Positions 38,700 to 46,592 of a stretch of 47,382 nucleotides of DNA are shown here, in pieces. The notes beneath the pieces were generated by a model. That model searched no databases, was not told the DNA's origin, and saw only the letters and a list, made by a program, of their open reading frames with translations. The number at the start of each line of letters is the position of its first letter. Positions within the stretch are counted from its first letter, which is position 1. The position numbers were made by a program, and so were the translations under genes. Origin of the DNA: an uncultured bacterium (GTDB taxonomy: Bacteria > Gemmatimonadota > Gemmatimonadetes > Longimicrobiales > RSA9); NCBI GenBank assembly GCA_937889645.1, contig CALBZE010000004.1, forward strand, positions 1-47,382. The letters are read 5' to 3'.

Positions 38700-40010
38700 T
38701 CAGAAGTCGTAGCGGACGCTCAATGCAAACTGATTGCCGTTCGCGCCCCGTTCGCCGTCGAGGAGCGGAAGGCGATGGTCCGTCATGGCGCGGAACCACT
38801 CCAGCCCGATCGCGTATTGCCGCACCCGGTAGCGCAGCATCGCCGCGACGATCTGGTTTTCGAGCCGCAGCAGGCCTTCGTCGGCGTCGTCGTCGTCCGG
38901 GTCGTCGATCCCGTAGAACGCCCACACGCTCCAGTTGCGCGCGAAGTCGTAGCCGATCTGCGCCTGCGCGCCCCAGCCCTCGAAGTCGCCGAATTGGAGG
39001 ATCTGCGCGAACATCTGCCCGATCGCCTCGCCCACGTACCCGTTCGCCAGGATCGTGAAGCGACCCGGCCGGACCCGGAACCCACCGACGAACGCCCAGC
39101 CGTCCAGATCGAAGTCCGTGTCGTCGCCCGGGCCGCTCAGGTCCTTGTGGTCGATGTGCACGGCGATGAACGCCTCCCAACTCGTGCCCCGCTGGGGGGA
39201 GCGGCCGAGGCCGAAGCGCGCCTCGAACTGCGGCCACAGCGTCGCCTCGCCGGCGCTGACGTCGTCGGGGAAGAGCTCGTCGCTCCACGAGCCGCGGAAC
39301 GCGGCGACCTGCACCTCGGCGTCCCACGCGCCGCCCGGGGTCAGGTCGTGGTAGAGGAAGATCCCGGGGAATCGCCAGCCAATCAGGCCGCCCGAGCCCC
39401 ATCCGAGCGGGAAACCGATGTGCGTGAGCGACTCGGGGATGTAGCCGAACGTCGGCGACCAGGCCTGCCCGATCCGGACCGTGGTCCGGCCGTTCGTGAG
39501 ATCGGCGTAGGCAAGGCGGAGGCGCGGATTGGGTTGCTCGTCGCTGAAGGCGCCGACGCCGGTGAAGCCGCCGAAGAAATCGACCTCGAGGAGGGCGCGC
39601 GCCCGCCAGTTGCCGAAGACGCGCGGGCCGTCGAAGTCCAGCGTGAGGCGGGTGTTGCGGACGTCGCCGCCGAGGAACCACCGGTCGTCGCGCAGCTCGG
39701 GGAGATCGGCCCAGAGCGCGTTCTGGCCGTTCCCCGGCGCGAAGAACTGGTCGTCGACGAAGAGCGACGCGCTCACGAACCCCCGCACCGTCGAACGCTC
39801 CTCGCCCGCGGTGCGGACTTCCTGCGCTCGCCCCGTCGAGGGGGTCAGGACCAGGGTCGCCGCCAGGACGAGGGGCGCCGCCGCCAGGACGAATGACGCC
39901 GTCGGGACATGGGTCGCCGCCGGGGGAGCCAGCACGAGCGCCGCGGCCGCCGGGGAGCGAAGCCCGAGCGTGCAGAGTCGGTGCGCGAGGCCGGCCGCGA
40001 GTCGCGTCAT
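38700..40010 (-). CDS. Outer-membrane beta-barrel porin, first gene of the formate dehydrogenase operon
   Basis: A 436-residue exported protein. A long hydrophobic leader ends in TPSTGRAQ (cleavage near residue 62; the true start may be a little downstream). The mature part is rich in alternating aromatic/polar strands (RGFVSASLFVDDQFF, NTRLTLDFDG, WRARALLEVDFFGG) and ends in FALSVRYDF, the C-terminal Phe used for barrel assembly. It resembles DcaP-like or other substrate-specific porins. Leading an FDH operon suggests uptake of formate or another small anion into the periplasm, which is inference. The divergent promoter region at 40087-40129 lies just upstream. Confidence 0.85.
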   Translation of the reverse strand: MTRLAAGLAHRLCTLGLRSPAAAALVLAPPAATHVPTASFVLAAAPLVLAATLVLTPSTGRAQEVRTAGEERSTVRGFVSASLFVDDQFFAPGNGQNALWADLPELRDDRWFLGGDVRNTRLTLDFDGPRVFGNWRARALLEVDFFGGFTGVGAFSDEQPNPRLRLAYADLTNGRTTVRIGQAWSPTFGYIPESLTHIGFPLGWGSGGLIGWRFPGIFLYHDLTPGGAWDAEVQVAAFRGSWSDELFPDDVSAGEATLWPQFEARFGLGRSPQRGTSWEAFIAVHIDHKDLSGPGDDTDFDLDGWAFVGGFRVRPGRFTILANGYVGEAIGQMFAQILQFGDFEGWGAQAQIGYDFARNWSVWAFYGIDDPDDDDADEGLLRLENQIVAAMLRYRVRQYAIGLEWFRAMTDHRLPLLDGERGANGNQFALSVRYDF

Positions 40011-40086
40011 GGCACCCCGATCGAGCGCGGTGGGTGGGCTGCCGGATCACGCGCGGCTGGTGCAACACGCGTGCCCGGCGGGGTGC

Positions 40087-40115
40087 GATGTAAAGGAAAC
40101 TTGACAAAATGACAA
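40087..40115 (-). promoter_or_regulatory. Candidate promoter of the formate dehydrogenase operon
   Basis: On the minus strand TTGTCA (40115-40110) and TACATC (40092-40087) are 17 bases apart. The -35 matches consensus at 5 of 6, the -10 at only 3 of 6. The predicted transcript would start about 70 bases before the porin ATG. It physically overlaps the stronger plus-strand promoter at 40101-40129, so the two operons probably influence each other. Confidence 0.4.
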
Positions 40116-40129
40116 GGGGGCATTACAAT
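40101..40129 (+). promoter_or_regulatory. Strong sigma70-type promoter for the membrane protein/XRE pair
   Basis: TTGACA (40101-40106, perfect consensus) and TACAAT (40124-40129, 5 of 6) are separated by exactly 17 bases. It is the best promoter match in the window. Direct repeats TGACAA occur at 40102-40107 and 40110-40115 and could be operator half-sites for the XRE regulator. The predicted start is near 40136, giving a 45-base leader before the ATG at 40181. Confidence 0.8.
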
Positions 40130-40180
40130 CCTCGCCGCTCGCTACGGGCGGTGACGGGAATCGTGATCGCGGAGTTCGAG

Positions 40181-40672
40181 ATGGCGGTTTCGGCAAACAG
40201 CGAGTTCGAGATCGAGAGGGAGGGGCAGGAGGAGGGCAGGGCGTCGTGGCCGTACGCGACGCTGCTCTTCTTCGGCTTCTTCGGCACGGCGACGCCCGAG
40301 GGGCGTCGGCTGGCGCGTTGGACGGCGATAGCGTCGGCCGGGGCCGCCGTCGCCGGCGCGGGCCTGGCGTTGGAATGGCCTTCCGGCCCGGGGCGCCTGG
40401 TGTGGGCGGCGGTCGCGCCGGCGATGATCATCGTCCTGGCGGTCGCCTACGTCCGCTATCTGGCGGCGCTCGACGAGCTGGCGCGGCTGATCCAGTTCCA
40501 GGCGTTCGCGGTGGCGTACGGGTTCACGATGGTGGTCGCCGCGGGGCTCCTGGCCTATGCGTTCACGGCGCCCGACCCGGACCTGCACGCGGGTTGGGCG
40601 GCCGGGATGGTCGCGCTGGCGGAGTTGGTGCGCGGCGCCGCGCTGGCGTTCTTCGCGAGGCGGCACGAGTGA
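40181..40672 (+). CDS. Four-helix membrane protein paired with an XRE regulator
   Basis: A 163-residue membrane protein from ATG 40181 (GGAG seven bases upstream). About 25 polar residues are followed by hydrophobic segments near 50-70, 80-98, 110-135 and 140-158 (TAIASAGAAVAGAGLALEW, LVWAAVAPAMIIVLAVAYVRYLAAL, VAYGFTMVVAAGLLAYAF). The family is unnamed to me, but two-gene units of a small multi-helix membrane protein plus a short XRE regulator of the YgzD type are common. The stop overlaps the regulator start (GTGA). It might modulate the regulator by holding it at the membrane; this is a guess. Confidence 0.75.
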   Translation: MAVSANSEFEIEREGQEEGRASWPYATLLFFGFFGTATPEGRRLARWTAIASAGAAVAGAGLALEWPSGPGRLVWAAVAPAMIIVLAVAYVRYLAALDELARLIQFQAFAVAYGFTMVVAAGLLAYAFTAPDPDLHAGWAAGMVALAELVRGAALAFFARRHE

Positions 40673-40869
40673 AGAATCGGATCCGGGTGCTGCGGGCGGA
40701 GCGGCGCTGGTCGCAGCAGGACCTCGCGGAGCGACTGGGCGTCTCGCGGCAGACCGTCAACGCCATCGAAAACGGGAAGTACGACCCGAGTCTGCCGCTG
40801 GCGTTCAAGATCAGGAAGGTCTTCGGCCTCCCGATCGAGGAGATCTTCGTCTACGAGGACGACGGTTGA
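40669..40869 (+). CDS. XRE-family helix-turn-helix regulator
   Basis: A 66-residue protein, almost only an HTH domain: NRIRVLRAERRWSQQDLAERLGVSRQTVNAIENGKYDPSLPLAFKIRKVF followed by a short GLPIEEIFVYEDD dimer strand, as in the YgzD/small-XRE group. The start is GTG 40669 overlapping the previous stop. It probably regulates its own promoter at 40101 and could act on the divergent formate dehydrogenase operon, whose candidate promoter overlaps. Confidence 0.92.
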   Translation: MKNRIRVLRAERRWSQQDLAERLGVSRQTVNAIENGKYDPSLPLAFKIRKVFGLPIEEIFVYEDDG

Positions 40870-40906
40870 GGCCACGTCGTGCTCCCAACGAAAGGAGGGA
40901 CATCGT

Positions 40907-41827
40907 ATGAGGAAATGCGATCGTCGATGGTGGTACGGGGTCATTGCGTTCGCGGCGATGCTGGTGGCGTTCGCACCGGCGAGCCAGGCGTCGCGTGACG
41001 TCGACGACCTGCTGCCACTCTGGGAGGTGCGCAGCGGTGGGAACACGGTCTACTTGCTCGGCTCGATTCACCTTCTCAAGGAGAACGCGTATCCACTGGA
41101 CCCTGCGATTTACGAGGCGTTCGAGGGCGCGAACACCGTCGTCTTCGAGATCGAGCTGGACGAGCTGATGCAGGGCAGCGTGGAGATGATGACCCGCGGA
41201 ATGCTGCCTCGGGGCCGCACTCTGGCGGACGTTCTCCCGGCCGATCTGTACGCGGAGCTGGGGCGGAAGGTGGCCGGTATGCCGATCCCGTTCGACGCGC
41301 TCAAAGGGATGAAGCCGTGGATGGCGGCGATGACACTCACGTCCGCGGCGCTGGTGCAAGCGGGATTCGATGCGACGTACGGGATCGACATGCACTTCCA
41401 CGAGCGAGCTCGCGCAGCGGGAAAGCCCACGAGGGGGTTGGAAACGATCGCGGACCAGATCGATGTGTTCGACGGCCTGAGCGAGACGGCGCAGATCGCG
41501 TTTTTGCGCAGCACGCTGGCGGATCTGGACTCCGCCGCCGCGCAGCTCGATCGGGGAACCGACATGTGGCGCCGTGGCGAAGTGGACGAGATGTTCGCAA
41601 TGCTCACGAGGTCGATGAAGGATCAGCCTGAACTCGTCGAACGGCTCATCACCGCCCGGAACCGGCGCTGGGTCCCGCAGATCGAGGAGTTGCTCCGGTC
41701 CGGCACGCCCGCCCTGGTGGTCGTGGGCCTCGGGCACCTGGTCGGTACGGGCAGCGTCGTGGAGCTGTTGCAGGAGCGGGGCTACACGGTGTCCCGCGTC
41801 CGGGCGAAGGCGGCCGTAGGGGTGTGA
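40907..41827 (+). CDS. TraB/GumN-family exported protein
   Basis: A 306-residue protein with a signal peptide (VIAFAAMLVAFAPASQAS, cleavage near residue 29). TraB/GumN motifs are LWEVRSGGNTVYLLGSIHLLKENAYPL, VVFEIELDEL and near the end TPALVVVGLGHLVGTGSVVELLQERGYTV; the two GxxH elements and the Glu are thought to form a metal-dependent active site (Tiki-like protease fold). Bacterial function is not well established. A good ribosome site (AAAGGAGG) precedes ATG 40907. The 12-bp hairpin at 41860-41892 probably ends the transcript. Confidence 0.92.
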   Translation: MRKCDRRWWYGVIAFAAMLVAFAPASQASRDVDDLLPLWEVRSGGNTVYLLGSIHLLKENAYPLDPAIYEAFEGANTVVFEIELDELMQGSVEMMTRGMLPRGRTLADVLPADLYAELGRKVAGMPIPFDALKGMKPWMAAMTLTSAALVQAGFDATYGIDMHFHERARAAGKPTRGLETIADQIDVFDGLSETAQIAFLRSTLADLDSAAAQLDRGTDMWRRGEVDEMFAMLTRSMKDQPELVERLITARNRRWVPQIEELLRSGTPALVVVGLGHLVGTGSVVELLQERGYTVSRVRAKAAVGV

Positions 41828-41859
41828 GGCGGCGGTCGCTCGAACGTGGTGTAATGGCA

Positions 41860-41892
41860 GCGAGGCCGGGTGCGGACGTCACCCGGCCTCGC
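41860..41892 (+). terminator. 12-bp hairpin after the TraB-family gene
   Basis: GCGAGGCCGGGT (41860-41871) and ACCCGGCCTCGC (41881-41892) are exact reverse complements around a 9-base loop. It starts 33 bases after the stop codon and ends 26 bases before the beta-lactamase ATG, the place expected for a terminator. There is no T-run. Confidence 0.55.
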
Positions 41893-41918
41893 CGGAGCGT
41901 CAACGAGGGCGATCTACG

Positions 41919-42830
41919 ATGAGGGCACGGATCGGAGCGGATGATGTGTGGCGCAAGGCGTGGCGGCGCCGCGCGCGCGTGTTCGGCGCGGTGGGCGCGC
42001 TGGCTGTGGCCTGGGGGTGGATGGTCGGCTGCGGAGAATCGGAGCGCGGTGAGGTCGCGTCGGGAGTAGTGGACGGGGAGACGGAGGACCGCGCCGACCT
42101 GGGGCGGTTCTTCGGCGAGATCGAGGGAACGTTCGTGCTCCTGGACGGGCAGACCGGCCGCCGCATCCGGTACAACCCCGAGCGGGCGGCCACGCGGTTC
42201 CTGCCGGCGTCGACGTACAAGATTCCCAACACGCTGATCGCGCTCGAGACCGGGGTGGCTGACGGGGCGGAGTTCGCCCTGGCGTGGGACAGCGTCGCCG
42301 TGCCGCGGCAGTCGTGGTGGCCGGCCTCGTGGGCACGAGACCAGACGCTGCGGTCGGCATTCACCGCGTCGGTCGTCTGGTACTACCAGGAGCTGGCCCG
42401 GCGGATCGGTCCGGACCGGATGCGGGAGTACCTCGACCGGTTCGACTACGGGAACCGCGACATCTCGGGCGGGATCGACACCTTCTGGCTCACGGGCGGG
42501 CTCGCGATCTCGCCGGACGAGCAGGTGGATTTCCTGCGGCGGTTCTACGATGGGCGCCTGGGCGTGTCGGACCGCACCACCGCCATTGCCAAGGAACTGC
42601 TCGTCCTGGAGGAGACGCCGACGTACCGCCTGAGCGGCAAGACGGGGTGGGCCGGGCTCGGCCTGGATGGCGCACCAGAGATCGGCTGGCTCGTCGGCTA
42701 CGTGGAGCGGGGCGACGAAGTCCACTACTTTGCGACGAACATCGAGATCCGCACGAACGCGGATGCCCGCGCGCGCGTCGACATCACGAAAGCGATTCTC
42801 CGCGAGCTCGGGCTGCTCGATCCGCAGTGA
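41919..42830 (+). CDS. Class D (OXA-type) beta-lactamase homologue
   Basis: A 303-residue exported protein; the N-terminal segment ends GALAVAWGWMVGCGES and may be a lipoprotein signal (Cys ~38). All class D motifs are present: S98-T-Y-K101 (FLPASTYKIPN), S151-V-V (SxV) followed by Trp, Y177-G-N, and K241-T-G (LSGKTGWAG). WWPASWARDQTLRSAF matches the omega/hydrophobic region. The serine enzyme would hydrolyse penicillin-type beta-lactams in the periplasm. No mobile element or resistance cassette is nearby and GC content matches the neighbours, so it looks like a long-standing chromosomal gene. A penicillin-sensor role (BlaR-like) is unlikely as there is no extra membrane domain. Confidence 0.93.
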   Translation: MRARIGADDVWRKAWRRRARVFGAVGALAVAWGWMVGCGESERGEVASGVVDGETEDRADLGRFFGEIEGTFVLLDGQTGRRIRYNPERAATRFLPASTYKIPNTLIALETGVADGAEFALAWDSVAVPRQSWWPASWARDQTLRSAFTASVVWYYQELARRIGPDRMREYLDRFDYGNRDISGGIDTFWLTGGLAISPDEQVDFLRRFYDGRLGVSDRTTAIAKELLVLEETPTYRLSGKTGWAGLGLDGAPEIGWLVGYVERGDEVHYFATNIEIRTNADARARVDITKAILRELGLLDPQ

Positions 42831-42853
42831 CGTTCCAGCTGCGCGACAGAAGC

Positions 42854-43687
42854 TCACGCGCGCGCGAACATCGCATCGACCTCGCCGAAAGTCAGGCAGT
42901 GTTGGAGAGCCTCGTAAGTACCACGCTCGAGGATCTCGAGGGTCGCTTGCCGCGTTGCGGCGAGTGCGGCGAGGGCGAAGGCGGGACCGACGCTCACCCG
43001 TGCCACCCCGAGTCGGGCGAGGTCGGATACGCTCGGCGCGCCCGGCGCCCACATGACGTTCAGGGGGCCGTCGATCGCCCTGGCCAATGCGGCAATCGTG
43101 TCGGCATCCGTCACGCCCGGCACGAACACGCCGTCTGCGCCTGCGGCGAGGTACTGGTTCGCTCGCTCGACTGCGGCATCCAGACGCGAGTCCGGTTCGC
43201 CGACCTGGGCAAGGTAGACATCCGTCCGGGCGTTGATGAACAGATCGCCGCCCGCCGCGGCCGCCTCGGCCCGCGCGGCGCGTATCCGCTCCGCCTGGAG
43301 CTCCGGCGCGAGCAGCGGCGTATTCCCGCCATCGCCAGCCGCATCCTCGAGATTGATGCCGACGACGCCGAGCTCCACGACCGCACGCACCGTCTCGGCC
43401 ACGTCCTCGACGGAGCCGTTGCCGTAACCTCCCTCGACGTCGGCCGTGACCGGGACCTCGACCGCCTCGACGATGCGGCGGATGGCGTCGATCATCTCGT
43501 CGCGCCGCAACCGGTGGCCATCGCGGCGTCCGTACGCCCACGAGACCCCGGCGCTGGTGGTCCCGATGGCCTGCGCGCCGGCCAGCTCGATCACGCGGGC
43601 ACTCGCCGCGTCCCAGGCGTTGGGCAGGACCAGCGGGCCGTTCTCGTGCATCAGGCGGAAGTTCGCAACTCTCTCTCGCTGTGTCAT
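42854..43687 (-). CDS. Isocitrate lyase/PEP mutase-superfamily protein
   Basis: A 277-residue TIM-barrel protein. Superfamily features are NAWDAASARVIELAGAQAIGTTSAGVSWAYG, VTADVEGGYGN (metal-binding Asp/Glu), GVVGINLEDA, DLFINARTDVYL and GADGVFVPGV. The KKCGH catalytic motif of isocitrate lyase is absent, as in the PEP mutase/oxaloacetate hydrolase-like group, so it probably acts on another oxo-acid; the substrate is unknown. The ATG at 43687 overlaps the arginase-family stop by 4 bases (ATGA). It converges with the beta-lactamase gene with 23 bases between. Confidence 0.9.
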   Translation of the reverse strand: MTQRERVANFRLMHENGPLVLPNAWDAASARVIELAGAQAIGTTSAGVSWAYGRRDGHRLRRDEMIDAIRRIVEAVEVPVTADVEGGYGNGSVEDVAETVRAVVELGVVGINLEDAAGDGGNTPLLAPELQAERIRAARAEAAAAGGDLFINARTDVYLAQVGEPDSRLDAAVERANQYLAAGADGVFVPGVTDADTIAALARAIDGPLNVMWAPGAPSVSDLARLGVARVSVGPAFALAALAATRQATLEILERGTYEALQHCLTFGEVDAMFARA

Positions 43688-44556
43688 GGGCGTCTCCCGT
43701 GTGAAGGCTCCAATGCCGCCAGTAGTTCCGCGATCCGCAACACGACGCGGAGGGTTCCGTCGTCCGAGTCCAGCATGGGGTTGTACGTGGCGACCGTCGC
43801 GGCGCGCATTCTGAACCGCTCGAGGGCGCCGCGGAGGATCGTTTCGAGCTGAACGAGGGATAGCCCGCCCGGCACCGGGTGGTCCACGATCGCCGGTGCG
43901 ACCGAGGGATCCAGGGAGTCCAGGTCGATGTGCAGGTAGACGTCGTCGACCCGCCCGGCGAGGCGGTCGAGCGCGTCCGTGACATCCGCACACGGCTCGC
44001 CATCGCTCCACTGGACGACCCCGATCCTGGACGCAGCCAGGCGTTCCCGCTCCTCCGCGTCGAGGTCCCGCACGCCCAGCATGAGCACGGTTTCTTCGTC
44101 CAGCGGTGCGGCCGGACCCAGCCTCGTCCGGTACTTTCGGTAGCAGTGCCCTGTGGCGATGGCGAGCGTCATGCCGGGGAAGAAGCCCGAGAGCGTCGAC
44201 TCGGGCGTATTGAAGTCGCCGTGCGCGTCCAACCAGATGGCGCCGGTGCCGGCGGTCCCGATCCCCGCCAGCACGCCCAGCGCCGCGTCGCACGACCCGG
44301 CGAGCACGAACGGGAACTCGCCCGCGTCCATCGCGGCGCGGACGCTCGCGGCGAGGCGTCGGTTCACGGCAAGCGACGCGGACCCGGTGTCGCAGAACGG
44401 CCCGTCGCGCTCGATGCGCTCGGTCCTGACCCGGCTGGGGTCGGCAAAGCGCCCGGCGATCCCGGCCGAAAGCAGGCGCTCCGGCCCACGGCTCGCGCCG
44501 TGGCGGTCGTCGCCGGCCATGTACGGCACCAGGAGCACGCAGACGTTCCTGTCCAT
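43684..44556 (-). CDS. Arginase/agmatinase-family protein with altered metal site
   Basis: A 290-residue protein of the ureohydrolase fold. The metal-binding segments WLD110-A-H112-G-D114-F and HID211-L-D213-SLDP are conserved. The first ligand motif, normally GGDHS, reads AGSC89D, placing Cys where the ligand His is expected. Cys could still bind metal, but manganese affinity and activity may differ; a guanidino-substrate hydrolase is likely but the substrate is open. It is the first gene of a pair with the PEP-mutase-family gene. The ATG is at 44556. Confidence 0.87.
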   Translation of the reverse strand: MDRNVCVLLVPYMAGDDRHGASRGPERLLSAGIAGRFADPSRVRTERIERDGPFCDTGSASLAVNRRLAASVRAAMDAGEFPFVLAGSCDAALGVLAGIGTAGTGAIWLDAHGDFNTPESTLSGFFPGMTLAIATGHCYRKYRTRLGPAAPLDEETVLMLGVRDLDAEERERLAASRIGVVQWSDGEPCADVTDALDRLAGRVDDVYLHIDLDSLDPSVAPAIVDHPVPGGLSLVQLETILRGALERFRMRAATVATYNPMLDSDDGTLRVVLRIAELLAALEPSHGRRP

Positions 44557-44652
44557 ACGGTACCTCCGGAGCGCACCGAGCTATCCGTGAAGCGGCCCTC
44601 CACTTCGGTCGGGGCAACGGCTCTCCACCGCCGTCCGGCGGGCCTCTTTGAA

Positions 44653-44684
44653 GTCTACCGCAAGGCGGATCGGGTGGTCTACCG
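44653..44684. repeat. Direct repeat GTCTACCG upstream of the arginase-family gene
   Basis: GTCTACCG occurs at 44653-44660 and 44677-44684, a 24-base period that puts both copies on nearly the same DNA face. It lies about 100 bases upstream of the minus-strand arginase-family start. It may be a regulator site. The rest of 44557-44794 contains no gene. Confidence 0.3.
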
Positions 44685-44794
44685 AAAATTCGACAAGGAA
44701 CTCTGCTCCTCCGAGGGCCGCTCGGGCCGCACGGGTACCGCTGCGGCTGCGGACCCCGCCCTGTCCGATGACCGGGAGCGGGGGCCGCGCCGTC

Positions 44795-45718
44795 TCAGTC
44801 TTTCCGGCTGAGGAGCCGGGTGGCCGCGAGGCCGAAGAGGAAGTTCGACGACGCGATCTCGACGAAGTGCGTCGCCTGGATCTCGGGTGGGAGGAAGGGG
44901 TTCGGCGGGATGAGCGCCGACGCCATGAGCACCGAACAGACCAGCGCGACGATCACGGCGGCGGGACCGCGGCCGGCGTCCAACGCCCACAGCAGGAGCG
45001 CCACCACGCCCGTCCAGATCGCCCCGCGGCCGAGCTGCAGCGCAGCCACCGCCCCGGGCGTCGGCATCCCGATCGAGTCGTAGAACGCCTGGAGCTCCGG
45101 GTCGCGCAGCGCAATGAAGATCCCGGCCAGGAAGTAGAGGACGAAGTAGACGACGCACGCTGCGACGACCCGCGCCACCCGGCGCCGGAGCGGCCAGCCG
45201 CGATCCAGGAGGGGTGCGTGTCGCGGTTCCGGCGCCGTCGGGCGCGGCCCGAGGAGGAACGTCGCCAGCCCACCCGCCGCGATCGCGGTCACGCCCTGGG
45301 CGATCCCCGTCGCCAAGGCGTACCCTTCGGGCATGATCGCACCGAGGAAGACCGCTGCCTCGATCTCGTTCAACACCCACACGATCAGCAGGTACGCTCC
45401 GCCCAGCGCGAGCGTGAGACGCCAGCCGCCGACCCGCGCGCGGAGCGCGACCGGCGCGAGGACCAGCGCGTGGAGGAGCGCGACGAGGGCGACCTTCGCA
45501 ATACCCGTTGCGCCCACTGCGTCGGCCGCCGCCCGCGCCGCGAGCGCCTCGCCCACCGAGGGGACCAGCAGGACGCCGAGGATCTCGCCGATCCGCATTG
45601 CGCCGAGGATGCCGAGGGCGAGGAGGGCCGTGCGGACGGCGATGGAGGCCGGGGTGCGGGCGACGGTCGACGCCGCCGGGATCTGCGGCGTTGAACCCAT
45701 GACGATGGTCTCGCTCAT
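44795..45718 (-). CDS. Multi-pass membrane protein controlled with a PadR regulator
   Basis: A 307-residue protein with about eight hydrophobic segments (e.g. TALLALGILGAMRIGEILGVLLV, IAKVALVALLHALVLAPVAL, LALGGAYLLIVWVLNEIEAAVF, VVAACVVYFVLYFLAGIFIAL, AAVIVALVCSVLMASALI). No enzyme motif is recognised; it resembles unnamed integral membrane proteins that travel with PadR regulators. The ATG at 45718 overlaps the PadR stop by 4 bases (ATGA), so it should be the main target of that repressor. Confidence 0.8.
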   Translation of the reverse strand: MSETIVMGSTPQIPAASTVARTPASIAVRTALLALGILGAMRIGEILGVLLVPSVGEALAARAAADAVGATGIAKVALVALLHALVLAPVALRARVGGWRLTLALGGAYLLIVWVLNEIEAAVFLGAIMPEGYALATGIAQGVTAIAAGGLATFLLGPRPTAPEPRHAPLLDRGWPLRRRVARVVAACVVYFVLYFLAGIFIALRDPELQAFYDSIGMPTPGAVAALQLGRGAIWTGVVALLLWALDAGRGPAAVIVALVCSVLMASALIPPNPFLPPEIQATHFVEIASSNFLFGLAATRLLSRKD

Positions 45719-46278
45719 GTCCAGTCTCCGGTGGAAGTGAGCCGCGCGCGGGCCGCCCGCGTCCAGCGGAGCCGGTCCGCGATGGAGGAGATCCCCGCCT
45801 CGAGCGCAAGACGGGCGTGTAGTGGCGCCGATCGGATCGCCTCGAGCTGCTGTTCCAGCTCGACGAGGAAAGACTCCAGCTCGGCCTCGAGACGCTCCAG
45901 GAAGACCAGCGTCCGGTCCGGTGAATCGGCGAAGCCCAGGAAGGCGAAGCGCAGCATCAGGACGTCGAGCCTCAGTGCGACGTCGTCGCGCGTCACCGGC
46001 AGCGCCAACCATTTCTGCAGCACGGCCTCGCCCGCGGGCGTGAGGCGGAACTCGCGGCCCGGTCGTCCGGGGCCGCCGGGGCGCGCCGTCCCGACGATGA
46101 GGCCGTCGGCCTCCAGGCGCCGGAGCGCGGGGTAGATCGCGCCCGGGCTCCCGCTGTACCCCGCCATCGCCGTCTCGACGAAGACCTTGCGGAGCTCGTA
46201 GCCGCTGCGCGGCTTCTCGCGGATGAGGCCGAGGAGCGCGTACTCGAGGGTCGTGCGTTCGGCTTGCTTCGGTTCCAC
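45715..46278 (-). CDS. PadR-family transcriptional regulator
   Basis: A 187-residue regulator with an N-terminal winged helix (LEYALLGLIREKPRSGYELRKVF, then GAIYPALRRLEADGLIVGTARPG and GREFRLTPAGEAVLQKWL) and a C-terminal helical dimer domain (about 110-175), as in PadR subfamily 2. The start is GTG 46278 with no ribosome site; the predicted promoter would start transcription within a few bases of it, so the mRNA may be leaderless. A 19-base palindrome lies in the promoter (46293-46311), fitting autorepression relieved by an unknown ligand. Confidence 0.92.
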   Translation of the reverse strand: MEPKQAERTTLEYALLGLIREKPRSGYELRKVFVETAMAGYSGSPGAIYPALRRLEADGLIVGTARPGGPGRPGREFRLTPAGEAVLQKWLALPVTRDDVALRLDVLMLRFAFLGFADSPDRTLVFLERLEAELESFLVELEQQLEAIRSAPLHARLALEAGISSIADRLRWTRAARARLTSTGDWT

Positions 46279-46286
46279 GTCGGGCG

Positions 46287-46315
46287 AAGCTAATAGTACG
46301 ATTCGTAATATGCAA
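46287..46315 (-). promoter_or_regulatory. PadR promoter with palindromic operator in the spacer
   Basis: On the minus strand TTGCAT (46315-46310) and TAGCTT (46292-46287) are 17 bases apart. The spacer coincides with a near-perfect palindrome on the plus strand, ATA-g-TACGA-T-TCGTA-a-TAT (46293-46311), broken only by one mismatched pair. A repressor bound here would block polymerase. The stretch stands out as AT-rich in a GC-rich region. Confidence 0.6.
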
Positions 46316-46592
46316 GGGCGGTGAAGACGCCGTCACCCGGCGAGGACCGCGGCTCGAGTGAGCCGCGCGGAGCGAACGACCCGCGCTCGCCGATCGCCGG
46401 GCCATGGTCGCTCGCGCCGCTCGGTCAGGACCGGGCCACTTCGATCCGGCCGGTGTGGTGTGCGCCACCGCGACCGGCGGCCGCGGACCGTAAATTGCCA
46501 GTGCCCGGCGCCCGCCAGCCGGGCGACGACCGCCGCGTCCCTCGGCGGGGCCGCGTCGCCCGTGACGACATCGATCGAGGGGGGACTTCGGG
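46316..46592. other. Non-coding region between padR and the alpha/beta hydrolase gene
   Basis: This 277-base part of the divergent intergenic region shows no gene-like frame on either strand. It must contain the hydrolase promoter; the only AT-rich spot is TAAATT (about 46490-46495), without a convincing -35. A ribosome site (GAGGGGGGA, about 46577-46585) precedes the hydrolase ATG. Confidence 0.5.

Noticed and set aside
41850..41895. Possible tRNA-like structure (GTGTAATGGCAGCGAGG...) after the TraB-family gene.
   Set aside because: It only forms a single hairpin; no anticodon arm, T-arm or acceptor pairing could be found.
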